Positions 45,374 to 53,305 of a DNA stretch of 64,000 bases are shown here, one piece after another; within the stretch, counting starts at the first letter, position 1, and each line of letters opens with the position of its first letter. The DNA is from Nocardia puris (GTDB lineage Bacteria; Actinomycetota; Actinomycetes; Mycobacteriales; Mycobacteriaceae). A program made the position numbers and the translations under genes. The notes beneath the pieces are model-generated. The model searched no databases, had not been told where the DNA came from, and saw only the letters and a program-made list of their open reading frames with translations. The DNA lies in the NCBI RefSeq assembly GCF_003315035.1, contig NZ_QNRE01000011.1, positions 62,001 to 126,000 on the forward strand. The letters are read 5' to 3'.

Positions 45374-45392
45374 TCAGCGCACGCGCGCGAGT
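45304..45392. repeat. perfect 27-bp direct repeat including the permease 3' end
   Basis: The sequences at 45304-45330 and 45366-45392 are identical, offset by 62 bases. The second copy encodes the last residues and stop of the metal permease, and the first lies downstream as a non-coding duplicate. Confidence 0.85.
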
Positions 45393-46243
45393 TTGCGCTT
45401 GCGCGCCCCGACCACCCGGCACACCAGGTAGATCGCGAACGAGATCGTCGTGACGAACGTCGACACCGGCACGCCGGGCGCCAGCGAGAGCAGGATGCCG
45501 CCGACCGCCGAGACCTCGGCGAACACGATCGCCAGCACGGTCGCGCGGGCCGGGTCGGCGGTGATCTGGGCGGCGGCCGCGGCGGGGGTGATGAGGATGG
45601 CGAGCACCAGCAGGGCGCCGACGATCTGCACGCCGAACGCGGCCGTGACGCCGAGCAGCACCGCGAACACGATCGAGAGCGCGCGCACCGGAACCCCGCG
45701 CGCCACCGCCACTTCCGGATCGGTGCTGGCGAACAGCAGCGGCCGGTAGATCGCGGCCAGCACCGCGAGCACCAGCGCCGAACACGTGATGAGCAGCGCC
45801 AGCCCGTCGTAGCCGACGCTCACCACCTGACCGGTGAGCAGCGAGAACTTCGACCCGGCGCGTTCGGGCCCCAGCCAGAGGAACAGCACCGAGAGCCCCA
45901 GACCGAAGGAGAGCACCACGGCGATCACCGAATCGCGTTCCCGCGCACGGGTGCCCAGCACGCCGAACAGCACGGCCGCCACCACCGATCCGGCGATCGC
46001 GCCCAGTCCCACGCCGACCCCGGCCAGCAGCGCGGCCGCCGCGCCGGTCAGCGACAGCTCGCTGGTGCCGTGCACCGCGAACGACATCTGCCTGCTGATG
46101 ATGAGCGGTCCGATCGCCCCGGCGAGCAGGCCGAGCAGCGCCGCGGCGAGCACGGCCTGCTGCACGAAGTCGTAGCCGAGCAGATCGGCCGTGGTGGACA
46201 GGTCGAACATCTTCGAGAAGACGTCGGAGAGCTTGTCGATCAC
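45374..46243 (-). CDS. zinc-type metal ABC transporter permease
   Basis: This 289-residue protein of the ABC-3 (ZnuB/MntB) family has eight or nine membrane helices and the signature GVQIVGALLVLAILITPAAA. The start is a GTG at 46243 overlapping the stop of the ATPase gene (GTGA). The frame upstream is open but unrelated. It is the third gene of a binding protein, ATPase, permease order on the minus strand. The C-terminus (KRKLARVR) lies inside the 27-bp repeat. Confidence 0.85.
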   Translation of the reverse strand: MIDKLSDVFSKMFDLSTTADLLGYDFVQQAVLAAALLGLLAGAIGPLIISRQMSFAVHGTSELSLTGAAAALLAGVGVGLGAIAGSVVAAVLFGVLGTRARERDSVIAVVLSFGLGLSVLFLWLGPERAGSKFSLLTGQVVSVGYDGLALLITCSALVLAVLAAIYRPLLFASTDPEVAVARGVPVRALSIVFAVLLGVTAAFGVQIVGALLVLAILITPAAAAAQITADPARATVLAIVFAEVSAVGGILLSLAPGVPVSTFVTTISFAIYLVCRVVGARKRKLARVR

Positions 46244-47133
46244 GCCTTGACCCCGCCCAGATCGGAGTCGGCGTGGCAGTGCGCGCCCGCGGCGCCCAGC
46301 GCGTCCATGGTGTCGCCGGTGCCGACCACCACCAGCCGCCCGCGCACGCGCAGCACGTCGACCTCGGTGCCGTAGAGCTCGGAGAGCACCGCCGAGGTCA
46401 TCACCTCGTCGGGCGTGCCGATCCGGAACTTGCCGTCCACCAGGTACAGCACCCGATCCACCAGCGGCAGAACGGGATTGATCTCGTGCGTCACGAACAG
46501 CACGGCGGTGTCGTGCTCGCGCCTGCGCCGATCGATGAGTTCGGCCACCAGCCGCTGGTTGGCCAGGTCCAGGCTCAGCAGCGGCTCGTCGCACAGCAGC
46601 ACGGTCGGGTCGCCGACCAGCGCCTGGGCCACCCGCAGCCGCTGTTGCTCACCGCCCGACATGGTCTCCAGCGGCGCGTGCGCGTACTTCTGCGCGCCCA
46701 CGGCGGCGACGGCGGCGTCCACCTTGCGCTTGCGCTCGGCCCGTCCACGCAGCCCGAGCCCCCAGCGGTGTCCGTCCACGCCCAGCCCGACCAGGTCCAC
46801 CCCGCGCAATTGCACGCCGGAGTCGATGGTCTTCTGCTGTGGGATGTAGCCGATGTGGTGATTGCCCATACGCGCGGCGGCACCGGCCACGAACGCGCGG
46901 CCCGAACTCAGCGCGAGCTGGCCCAGCAGCACCTTCAGCAGCGAGGTCTTGCCCGAGCCGTTGGGTCCCAGCACGGCGATGAACTCGCCGGGCGCGACGT
47001 CCAGATCCAGGTCCTGCCAGAGCGTGCGTTCGCCGAAGGCGAGCCGCGCCGACTCGAGCCGCAGCGCGGACGAGCCGTCGGCGGCCCGCCGCACCCGTGC
47101 GGTGTCTCCGGTCAGCGCGGTCGCCTCTCCCAT
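46240..47133 (-). CDS. zinc-type metal ABC transporter ATPase
   Basis: This 297-residue ATP-binding subunit has Walker A GPNGSGKT, the Q-loop in GYIPQQKTID, signature SGGEQQRL and Walker B VLLCDEP. The ATG at 47133 (MGEATALTGDTA) lies 11 bases after the binding protein stop. It pairs with the permease gene by a four-base overlap. The C-terminal tail has AGAHCHADSD, a possible extra metal-binding segment. Confidence 0.88.
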   Translation of the reverse strand: MGEATALTGDTARVRRAADGSSALRLESARLAFGERTLWQDLDLDVAPGEFIAVLGPNGSGKTSLLKVLLGQLALSSGRAFVAGAAARMGNHHIGYIPQQKTIDSGVQLRGVDLVGLGVDGHRWGLGLRGRAERKRKVDAAVAAVGAQKYAHAPLETMSGGEQQRLRVAQALVGDPTVLLCDEPLLSLDLANQRLVAELIDRRRREHDTAVLFVTHEINPVLPLVDRVLYLVDGKFRIGTPDEVMTSAVLSELYGTEVDVLRVRGRLVVVGTGDTMDALGAAGAHCHADSDLGGVKA

Positions 47134-47144
47134 GGTGTCCCCGA

Positions 47145-48251
47145 TCAGCGCAACGCCTCGGCCAGCGCCTCGGCGTTCGCGGTCTGCCACTGAATGTAAT
47201 CCACGCCCTCGGGCAGGGTTTCGGTCACCTCGACGACGGGGATGTCCGCCGCCTCGGCCAGCGCCCGCACGTCCTCGGTGGTCTTGTCCTCGGTCTGGAT
47301 GTTGTAGATCAGCGCGCGCACCTGCTTGCCCTCGATGAGCTGGCGCACGGCGGCGACGGCGGCGGGCGACGGGTCGGTGCCCTGCTCGATCGCTTCCTGG
47401 AACTCGTGCGGCGTGCGGTCCTGGGCCTTCGCGGCGAGCAGCAGGTAGGTGGCCAGCGGTTCGGTCTGCAAGACGGGCTGGTCCGGGTGTTCGGCCGCGA
47501 TGCGGTCGGTGATGGCCTCGATGCCGGCCAGGCGCGCGGTGAACGCGGCGGCGCGGTCGGCGTAGTCCTGCTTGCGGTCGGGGTCGATCTCGCCCAGTTC
47601 CTCGGCGATGTGCTCGGCGACCGCGCCGACCACGTGCACGTCGTACCAGATGTGCTCGTTGCCGTGGTCGTGATCGTGGCCGGGGGAGGCCGGAGTGCCC
47701 GCGCCGCCGTGGTCGTCGGCCGGGGCGGTGGGCTGCGCCTCGTCGCCGTGGTCATGACCGTGGTCGTCGGCCGGGGCGGTGGGCTGCGCCTCGTCGCCGT
47801 GGTCATGACCGTGGTCGTCGGCCGGAGCGGTCGGCCGCGGTTCGTCACCGTGCCCGTCGGCCGGGGTCGTGGGCTGCGTGCCGTGGTCGTGGTCGTCGCC
47901 CTGGCCGATCTCGACCGCGTTGACCGTCCGCTTGCCCTTGCCGCCGACGATCTTCTCGACGAACTCGTCGTAGTGCCCGCCGTTGTACACGACCAGGTCG
48001 GCGTCGGTGAGCGTGGCGGCCTGCACCGCCGTCACCTCGTAGGAGTGCGGGTCGGCGGTCGGATCGGAGATCAGCGATTCGACTTTCACGTCGGGCCCCG
48101 CCACCGACTTGGCGACGTCACCCCACACGTTGGTGGACGCGACGATGGTGATCCCGTCGGACGCGTCGTCTCCGCTACCGCAGGCGGTCAACGCCACCGC
48201 GGCGGCGACACCCGCGGCGACTCCGGCGAACTTCATGGCGAGGCTGGTCAC
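47145..48251 (-). CDS. zinc-type substrate-binding lipoprotein with His-rich loop
   Basis: This 368-residue lipoprotein (lipobox LTAC, Cys24) belongs to the ZnuA/TroA family. The GTG at 48251 is supported by AGGAG seven bases upstream. Metal ligands are likely His in DPTADPHSYEV and HIWYDVHVV, with Glu in QTEPLATYLL replacing the third His. Between the lobes is a His/Asp-rich loop of about 80 residues. It contains an exact 17-residue tandem repeat (DDHGHDHGDEAQPTAPA twice). It probably delivers zinc to the ABC pair downstream. Confidence 0.88.
   Translation of the reverse strand: MTSLAMKFAGVAAGVAAAVALTACGSGDDASDGITIVASTNVWGDVAKSVAGPDVKVESLISDPTADPHSYEVTAVQAATLTDADLVVYNGGHYDEFVEKIVGGKGKRTVNAVEIGQGDDHDHGTQPTTPADGHGDEPRPTAPADDHGHDHGDEAQPTAPADDHGHDHGDEAQPTAPADDHGGAGTPASPGHDHDHGNEHIWYDVHVVGAVAEHIAEELGEIDPDRKQDYADRAAAFTARLAGIEAITDRIAAEHPDQPVLQTEPLATYLLLAAKAQDRTPHEFQEAIEQGTDPSPAAVAAVRQLIEGKQVRALIYNIQTEDKTTEDVRALAEAADIPVVEVTETLPEGVDYIQWQTANAEALAEALR
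47707..47833. repeat. 51-bp tandem repeat inside the binding protein gene
   Basis: Two identical 51-base units lie at 47707-47757 and 47758-47808, followed by a partial third (to about 47833, with one change). They code for the His-rich 17-residue units, so copy number changes would keep the frame. Confidence 0.85.
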
Positions 48252-48293
48252 GCGGGTACTCCTGGCGGTGCAACGAGCGCAAAAGTGCTCTAG

Positions 48294-48322
48294 ATCATAA
48301 TGGAAACCGTTACCGTTTTACT
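48294..48322 (-). promoter_or_regulatory. promoter and candidate Zur operator of the zinc ABC operon
   Basis: On the minus strand the -10 is TATGAT (complement of 48294-48299). Next to it, AAACGGTAACGGTTTCCATT (complement of 48300-48319) is AT-rich and imperfectly palindromic, unlike its surroundings. The position just upstream of the -10 fits a zinc-responsive repressor. The match to known Zur boxes is only partial. Confidence 0.4.
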
Positions 48323-48391
48323 TTACCAGCAACCCGCGTATCCGGCACCGCCGGTACGCCGCCCGAGCGCTGCCCGTGTATGGTGGCGGTC

Positions 48392-48427
48392 GTGTTGATC
48401 GAGTTCATGCGTCTGCGCGCCCGGTAG
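48392..48427 (+). other. possible leaderless short ORF ahead of a hydrolase gene
   Basis: TATGGT at 48379-48384 lies seven bases before a GTG at 48392 that opens an 11-codon ORF (VLIEFMRLRAR). The stop is followed by GTCGGCG (48427-48433), which can pair with CGCCGAC at 48502-48508. It could be an upstream ORF controlling the hydrolase. No codon run suggests an amino acid signal. Confidence 0.35.
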
Positions 48428-48539
48428 TCGGCGCACCCTTCCGCCTCGGTTCGAGGCCGGACTCCGTCCCCAGCCGCCGATGCGCTGCGGGCCGGAAGTG
48501 TCGCCGACGATTCGTCACTCCGACACGAAAGTCTTTCTC

Positions 48540-49409
48540 ATGACTGCCCTTTCCCCTGTTCCCTCGGCGCGCCCGACGTTCGTCCTCGTGCACGGTGCGG
48601 GCACCAGTTCGTTCTTGTGGACGTCCGTGCAACGCGAACTCGCCCTGCGCGGCCACCGCTCCTACGCCGTCGACCTGCCCGGTCACGGGCTCGACGCCCA
48701 GTACCTGCCCGCCTATCAGGCGCCGCAGGATCTCGCGGCCCTCGCCACCACTCCGTCCACGCTGGCCGGGGTGGGTCTGGACGAGAACGTGGCGACCGTG
48801 CTCGACGCGGTCACCGCGTTGCGCGACCACGGTCCCGTCGTACTGGTCGGCGCGAGCCTGGGCGGCACCACGATCACCGCCGCCGCGAACCGGGCGCCGC
48901 ACCTGATCGACCGGCTGGTCTACATCTCGGCCTGGGTGTGCACCACGCGCCCGAGCCCGGTGGCCTACATGGCCGAACCCGAGTTCGCCGACAGCGTGCT
49001 GCCCGAGCTGGGCGGGATGAACGTGGGCGATCCGGAGCTCGGCGCGGGCCGGGCGAACTACCGTCTCGCCGATCCGGAACTGCTGGCACGGTTGAAGGAG
49101 GCGACCATGGCCGACCGCTCCGACGCGGAATTCCTGGCGTTCCTCAATATCCTGCAACCCGACGAGTCGATCGCGGCGATGACCGACGACGCCACGGCCG
49201 ACCCCGCGACGTGGGGCACCGTCGCGCGCACGTTCGTGCGCCTGACGGCCGACCGCTCCCTCCCGATCGCCCTCCAGGATCGCCTCATCGCCGAGGCCGA
49301 CGCGCTGACGCCCGGCAACCCGTTCGAGGTCCACTCCCTCGACACCTCGCATGCCGGATTCATCCACCGCGCGGGCGAAGTCGCGGACCTGCTGACCGCC
49401 TCGGTCTGA
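48540..49409 (+). CDS. alpha/beta hydrolase (salicylate esterase-like)
   Basis: This 289-residue hydrolase starts at the ATG at 48540 (MTALSPVPSARPTFVLVHGA). The nucleophile lies in VLVGASLGGTT and the HG oxyanion pair in VHGAGTSS. The catalytic His is probably in DTSHAGFIHR. The family resembles plant-type methyl salicylate esterases and EstC. The substrate is unknown. A short ORF and stem precede it. It has a strong terminator downstream. Confidence 0.8.
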   Translation: MTALSPVPSARPTFVLVHGAGTSSFLWTSVQRELALRGHRSYAVDLPGHGLDAQYLPAYQAPQDLAALATTPSTLAGVGLDENVATVLDAVTALRDHGPVVLVGASLGGTTITAAANRAPHLIDRLVYISAWVCTTRPSPVAYMAEPEFADSVLPELGGMNVGDPELGAGRANYRLADPELLARLKEATMADRSDAEFLAFLNILQPDESIAAMTDDATADPATWGTVARTFVRLTADRSLPIALQDRLIAEADALTPGNPFEVHSLDTSHAGFIHRAGEVADLLTASV

Positions 49410-49413
49410 AAGA

Positions 49414-49448
49414 CGAACGGCTCCCGCACTTCTCGCGGGAGCCGTTCG
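49414..49448. terminator. perfect 14-bp stem-loop after the hydrolase gene
   Basis: CGAACGGCTCCCGC (49414-49427) and 49435-49448 pair perfectly around a seven-base loop, just after the hydrolase stop. Confidence 0.8.
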
Positions 49449-49466
49449 ACGCCGACCGGGAAACGA

Positions 49467-49499
49467 CTCCGGCCCCCGCGAAATCCGCGGGGGCCGGAG
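49467..49499. terminator. perfect 14-bp stem-loop with T-tracts on both sides
   Basis: CTCCGGCCCCCGCG (49467-49480) and 49486-49499 pair perfectly. GTTTTC follows on + and TCGTTTCC on the minus strand, so it probably ends both the hydrolase mRNA and that of the trehalose-phosphatase fusion. Confidence 0.8.
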
Positions 49500-49512
49500 G
49501 GTTTTCGGGCGA

Positions 49513-52113
49513 TCAGCCCTGCGACAGCGCCGCGACCGGACGGGCCGGCGCCTCGTCCGCGGGCTGGCTGAGCAACTGCGCGCAGCGCAGCAGGCCGAGG
49601 TGGCTGTACGCCTGCGGATGGTTGCCGAGCGAGCGCTCCGCGACCGGGTCGTACTCCTCGCTGAGCAGGCCGGTCGGGCCCGCCACGTCCACCAGCTGGG
49701 CGAACAGCGCCTCCGCGTCGGAGCGCTTGCCGATCAGCAGGTACGCCTCCACCAGCCAGGCCGCGCACAGGTGGAAGCCGCCCTCGCCGCCGGGCAGCCC
49801 GTCGTCGTGGTGGTACCGATACACGGTGGAACCGCTGCGCAGTTCGGCCTCGGTGGCCACGACCGTCGCCGCGAAGCGCGGATCGGACGGGTCGATCAGC
49901 CCGCTCAGGCCGATGTGCAGGGTGGCGGCGTCGAGGTCGGTGCCGTCGTAGGCGGCGGTGTAGGACTGCACCTCTTCGTTCCAGCCCTTGGTGGTGACCT
50001 CCTGGGCGATGGTGTCGCGCAACGCGGCCCACTCCGGCTCGGCCGCGCGGTCGAACTTCGCGGCCAGCGTGAGCGCGCGGTCCACGGTGAGCCAGCCCAT
50101 CACCTTCGAGTACACGTGGTGGCGCGGGTTGCCGCGGATCTCCCAGATGCCGTGGTCGGGTTCGGTCCAGCGCCGCTGCACCGCGGAGACCATGGCGTGC
50201 ACCAGTTCCCAATCCGCGTCGGGCAGCACCTGGCGCGGATCGGTGACGCCCTTGTGCTCGCGGGCGTGCGCGAGCGAGGCGATGAGATCCACGATCGGGC
50301 CGAACACGTCCAGCTGCACCTGCATGTTCGCGGCGTTGCCGACGCGCACCGGGCGCGAGCCCGCGTAGCCGGGCAGTTGGTCGATGACGGCCTCGGGCGG
50401 CAGCGTCTCGCCGTAGATGGTGTAGAGCGGGTGCAGGCGCTCCGGACCGGGCAGCGTCTCCAGCACCTGGTGCACCCAGCCGAGGAACTTCTCGGCCTCG
50501 CCGATCGAGCCGAGGTGCACCAGCGCCTGCGCGGTGAGCGAGGCGTCGCGCAGCCAGCAGTAGCGGTAGTCCCAGTTGCGCACGCCGCCGATGTCCTCGG
50601 GCAGCGAGGTGGTGGCCGCCGCCAGGATCGACCCCGAGGGCTCGTGCACCAGCCCGCGCAGCGTGAGCGCCGAGCGCTTCATCAGATCCGGCTTGAGCGG
50701 CGGCAGCTCCAGCGTGCCCGCCCACTCCGACCAGTACCGTTCCGCGATCCGTCGCCGCTCCGCCTCCGGCGTCATGGCGGGGTCGAGATCATTTGTGCCG
50801 CAGCGCAGTTCCAGCACGATCGGCCCGTTGGCCGGATCGACTACGGCGCGCGCCACGTCGTGGGTGCCGTCGGTGTCGATGGACCATTCGACACCGGGGG
50901 AGCGCAGCACCATCGGATCGTTGGTACCCAGCACCCGCAGCCCGTTGGACTCGCTCTGGATCGTCACCGGCACCTGGCCGAACTCCGGGCGCGGCGCGAA
51001 GGTCACCACGGCCTTGGCCTCGCCGGTGATGACGCGGGTCAGATCGGTGCGGTCGGGCGCCACGTCGTGCGGCAGGTAGTCCACCACTTGCAGACTGGCC
51101 CAGCGGGTTTCGACGGTCATCGTGCCGTCCACGTAGCGCTGCGAAAGCGGCAGGCCCGGCCGTTCCGGCGCGACGGTGAAGTGCCCCGCCTGCGGCCCGC
51201 CCAGCAGGTGCGCGAACACGGCGGCCGAATCCGGCTCCGGGTGACAGAACCAGGTGACGGTGGCGTCGGGCGTCACCAGCGCCACCGAGCGCGGGCTCGA
51301 CAGCATGGTCAGCCGCTCGATGCGCGGCGCGCTCGCGCCGGCCAGCCAGGTGCGCCGCTCCTCCAGCAGGAAGGCCAGTGCCCGCGACACCGCCTCGGTG
51401 GAGTCGACCCGGTACTTGGCCAGGCTCTCGCCCTCGCCGACCTTGATGCCGACATCGGGGCCCGACAGCACACGGAACGCCTTCTCGTCGGTGACGTCGT
51501 CGCCGAAGAACACCGCCGCCGTCGCGCCCTCTTGATGGCGGATGGTGTCCAGCGCGGTGCCCTTGTCGGTCGGCACGACCGCCAGTTCGATGACTTCCTT
51601 GCCCTCGGTCACCTGCACGCCGACCCAGCAGGCCGGGCCTTGGCGCACGGTGGTCAGTGCGCGGCGCCCGATCTCTGGGCTGGCGTTGCGCACGTGCAGC
51701 GCGACGCTGGCGGGCTTGTTCTCCACGGTCACGCCGGGGTTCTCGGCCGCCACGCGCGCCAGCGCGGTCTGCACCTCGCCGAGCAGCTGTTTGGCGTCGT
51801 TGTCGATCGCGTGCACGAAGCCCACATCGAATTCCGAGCCGTGGCTACCGATCAGCTGCACCTCGACCGGAAGCCGGGAGAGGGCGGCGAGATCTCGCAG
51901 CGCGCGACCGGAGATGACGGCGGCCGTGGTTCCGGTGAGTCCGGCGAGCGCGCGTAAGGCGCTCACCGACTCGCGATGGGGATACGCCTTCGCCGGGTCG
52001 GAGACGATGGGTGCGAGCGTCCCGTCGTAGTCCGACGCCACCAGCAGTCGCGGCTCGCGCGCGACCGTGGACAAAGCACGGCGAAGTTCCTGTGGCAGAT
52101 CCTGTGCGCTCAC
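49513..52113 (-). CDS. bifunctional trehalose-phosphatase / GH15 glycoside hydrolase
   Basis: This 866-residue fusion has an N-terminal HAD trehalose-6-phosphate phosphatase domain (to about residue 255), with the nucleophile motif DYDGTLAPI (Asp28 and Asp30) and FFGDDVTDEKAF. A GH15 domain of the trehalase/glucoamylase type follows, with NWDYRYCWLRDAS, DHGIWEIRG (probable acid Glu) and GGEGGFHLCAAWLVEAY (probable second Glu). Together they could turn trehalose-6-phosphate into glucose. The GTG at 52113 follows TAGGTT by six bases, a leaderless layout. Such fusions are known in actinobacteria. Confidence 0.9.
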   Translation of the reverse strand: MSAQDLPQELRRALSTVAREPRLLVASDYDGTLAPIVSDPAKAYPHRESVSALRALAGLTGTTAAVISGRALRDLAALSRLPVEVQLIGSHGSEFDVGFVHAIDNDAKQLLGEVQTALARVAAENPGVTVENKPASVALHVRNASPEIGRRALTTVRQGPACWVGVQVTEGKEVIELAVVPTDKGTALDTIRHQEGATAAVFFGDDVTDEKAFRVLSGPDVGIKVGEGESLAKYRVDSTEAVSRALAFLLEERRTWLAGASAPRIERLTMLSSPRSVALVTPDATVTWFCHPEPDSAAVFAHLLGGPQAGHFTVAPERPGLPLSQRYVDGTMTVETRWASLQVVDYLPHDVAPDRTDLTRVITGEAKAVVTFAPRPEFGQVPVTIQSESNGLRVLGTNDPMVLRSPGVEWSIDTDGTHDVARAVVDPANGPIVLELRCGTNDLDPAMTPEAERRRIAERYWSEWAGTLELPPLKPDLMKRSALTLRGLVHEPSGSILAAATTSLPEDIGGVRNWDYRYCWLRDASLTAQALVHLGSIGEAEKFLGWVHQVLETLPGPERLHPLYTIYGETLPPEAVIDQLPGYAGSRPVRVGNAANMQVQLDVFGPIVDLIASLAHAREHKGVTDPRQVLPDADWELVHAMVSAVQRRWTEPDHGIWEIRGNPRHHVYSKVMGWLTVDRALTLAAKFDRAAEPEWAALRDTIAQEVTTKGWNEEVQSYTAAYDGTDLDAATLHIGLSGLIDPSDPRFAATVVATEAELRSGSTVYRYHHDDGLPGGEGGFHLCAAWLVEAYLLIGKRSDAEALFAQLVDVAGPTGLLSEEYDPVAERSLGNHPQAYSHLGLLRCAQLLSQPADEAPARPVAALSQG

Positions 52114-52506
52114 GCATCCAACCTAGTGATCGGAGGAGATGTTTCAGGGGGCGGCCAAAACAATACTGTGTTGAATTCGCCGCACCGCAGTGCGCCGGTG
52201 CTGGTGCGCACCGCCGCGAGCCGGATGTCCGAACGGGTCCAGTTAACACGCAGGTAACCGGCGGGTAACCTTGCGCGGCCGCGAGCGTCCTCGCGTCGCG
52301 CGGTGATCGCGAGCCGGTCCACGACGGCGCCGCCTCGCGCCGGCTGCCGGGCCGGTATCGAGTCGCTTTGTCCGACATGGTGGTTCGCGGTCTGCTCCGC
52401 GAGTGATAGCAAACGCGGCATGACACAACGGTAGTCCTGTCGACGCGTCGGCGCGCGTCGACAGGACTGTCGACGAAGATTATCCGGTTGTCGCTATCGA
52501 ATCCCG
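52114..52506. other. region between kstR and the trehalose gene
   Basis: This is about 390 bases. It carries the promoter of the trehalose fusion at the left (TAGGTT on the minus strand at 52120-52125) and the stem-loop set downstream of kstR at the right. No gene is convincing. A 103-codon minus-strand frame at 52110-52421 has no recognisable protein features. Confidence 0.4.
52433..52474 (-). terminator. 15-bp perfect stem-loop after kstR, with an alternative pairing
   Basis: AGTCCTGTCGACGCG (52433-52447) and its complement (52454-52468) enclose six bases. The right arm can instead pair with CTGTCGAC at 52467-52474 through GTCGACAG (52457-52464). It lies 40 bases after the kstR stop and probably ends its mRNA. 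Confidence 0.65.
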
Positions 52507-53157
52507 CTATTTCACGGCTTGTTCGCCCAGCAGCAGGTCGACCGTCAGTTCCAGGCGGTCGGAGACATCGGTCGCCGAGGCCCGTCTGGTGAGCCACGCC
52601 ACCAGATTGGAGAGCCACACGTCACTGATGACGCGCGCGATCGCGAGCTGGCGTTCGGTGGGCTCGCCGTCGTTCATGGCGCGCGCGAAAACGCGGTCCA
52701 TCACCTTGCCGACGCGGTCCACCTCGGCGGCGGCCGAGGCGTCGGCGAACATGAACGCGCGCGTCATCGCCTCGGTGAGCAGCGGGTCGCGCTGCATCAT
52801 TCTGGTGATCTGGGTGAGCAGCAGGTGCATGCGCTCGCGCGGGCTGGTGCCCGCCAGCGGTTTGCGTTTGCCCTCGAACTGCTCGAACTCGCGCGCCAGC
52901 GCGGAGACGAGCAGGTGCACCTTGGACGGGAAGTACCGGTACAGGGTGCCGACGGCCACGTCGGCGCGCTCGGCGACGGCGCGCATCTGCACCGCGTCGT
53001 AGCCGCCCTTGGAGGCCAGCGCCAGCGTCGCATCCAGGATCCGCTTGCGACGTTCCCGTTGCGCGGCCGAGCTCAGGTCGTCTTCGCTGAGCGTCGTGAC
53101 GGTCGCGGGCCGCGCCGCATTCGCGTCGGCGGGCTGCGATCGGGAGGGGCTGGCCAT
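52507..53157 (-). CDS. kstR: TetR-family cholesterol catabolism repressor KstR
   Basis: This 216-residue repressor controls sterol degradation genes and is released by CoA thioesters of early sterol intermediates. The DNA-binding part AQRERRKRILDATLALASKG, then VQMRAVAERADVAVGTLYRY and FPSKVHLL, is almost the same as Rv3574. The ligand domain has LLTEAMTRAFMFADAS and VISDVWLSNLVAWLTRR. It is divergent from fadE34, with its operator between them, so it is self-regulated. Confidence 0.95.
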   Translation of the reverse strand: MASPSRSQPADANAARPATVTTLSEDDLSSAAQRERRKRILDATLALASKGGYDAVQMRAVAERADVAVGTLYRYFPSKVHLLVSALAREFEQFEGKRKPLAGTSPRERMHLLLTQITRMMQRDPLLTEAMTRAFMFADASAAAEVDRVGKVMDRVFARAMNDGEPTERQLAIARVISDVWLSNLVAWLTRRASATDVSDRLELTVDLLLGEQAVK

Positions 53158-53256
53158 GGACGGGTGTCCTTTCCTTCGGGCGTCGTGGTGCGGCCTTGCG
53201 CGCGGTGGCGATCCGGTGCGGAAGAACGTCCCTTGACTTCCGCCCGGCTAGGATAT

Positions 53257-53270
53257 TAGAACATGTTCTA
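53257..53270. promoter_or_regulatory. KstR operator
   Basis: TAGAACATGTTCTA is a perfect 14-bp palindrome that fits the KstR motif (TNNAACNNGTTNNA). It lies between the divergent kstR and fadE34 starts and overlaps a plausible fadE34 -10 after TTGACT at 53233-53238. Confidence 0.9.
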
Positions 53271-53305
53271 GGTGTGGGAGTCACGCCGGAAAGGCGGTAC
53301 GGATT

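Noticed and set aside
52110..52421. 103-codon minus-strand ORF upstream of the trehalose fusion gene
   Set aside because: It has no ribosome binding site, no family resemblance and overlaps the start of the fusion gene. Codon use is not protein-like.
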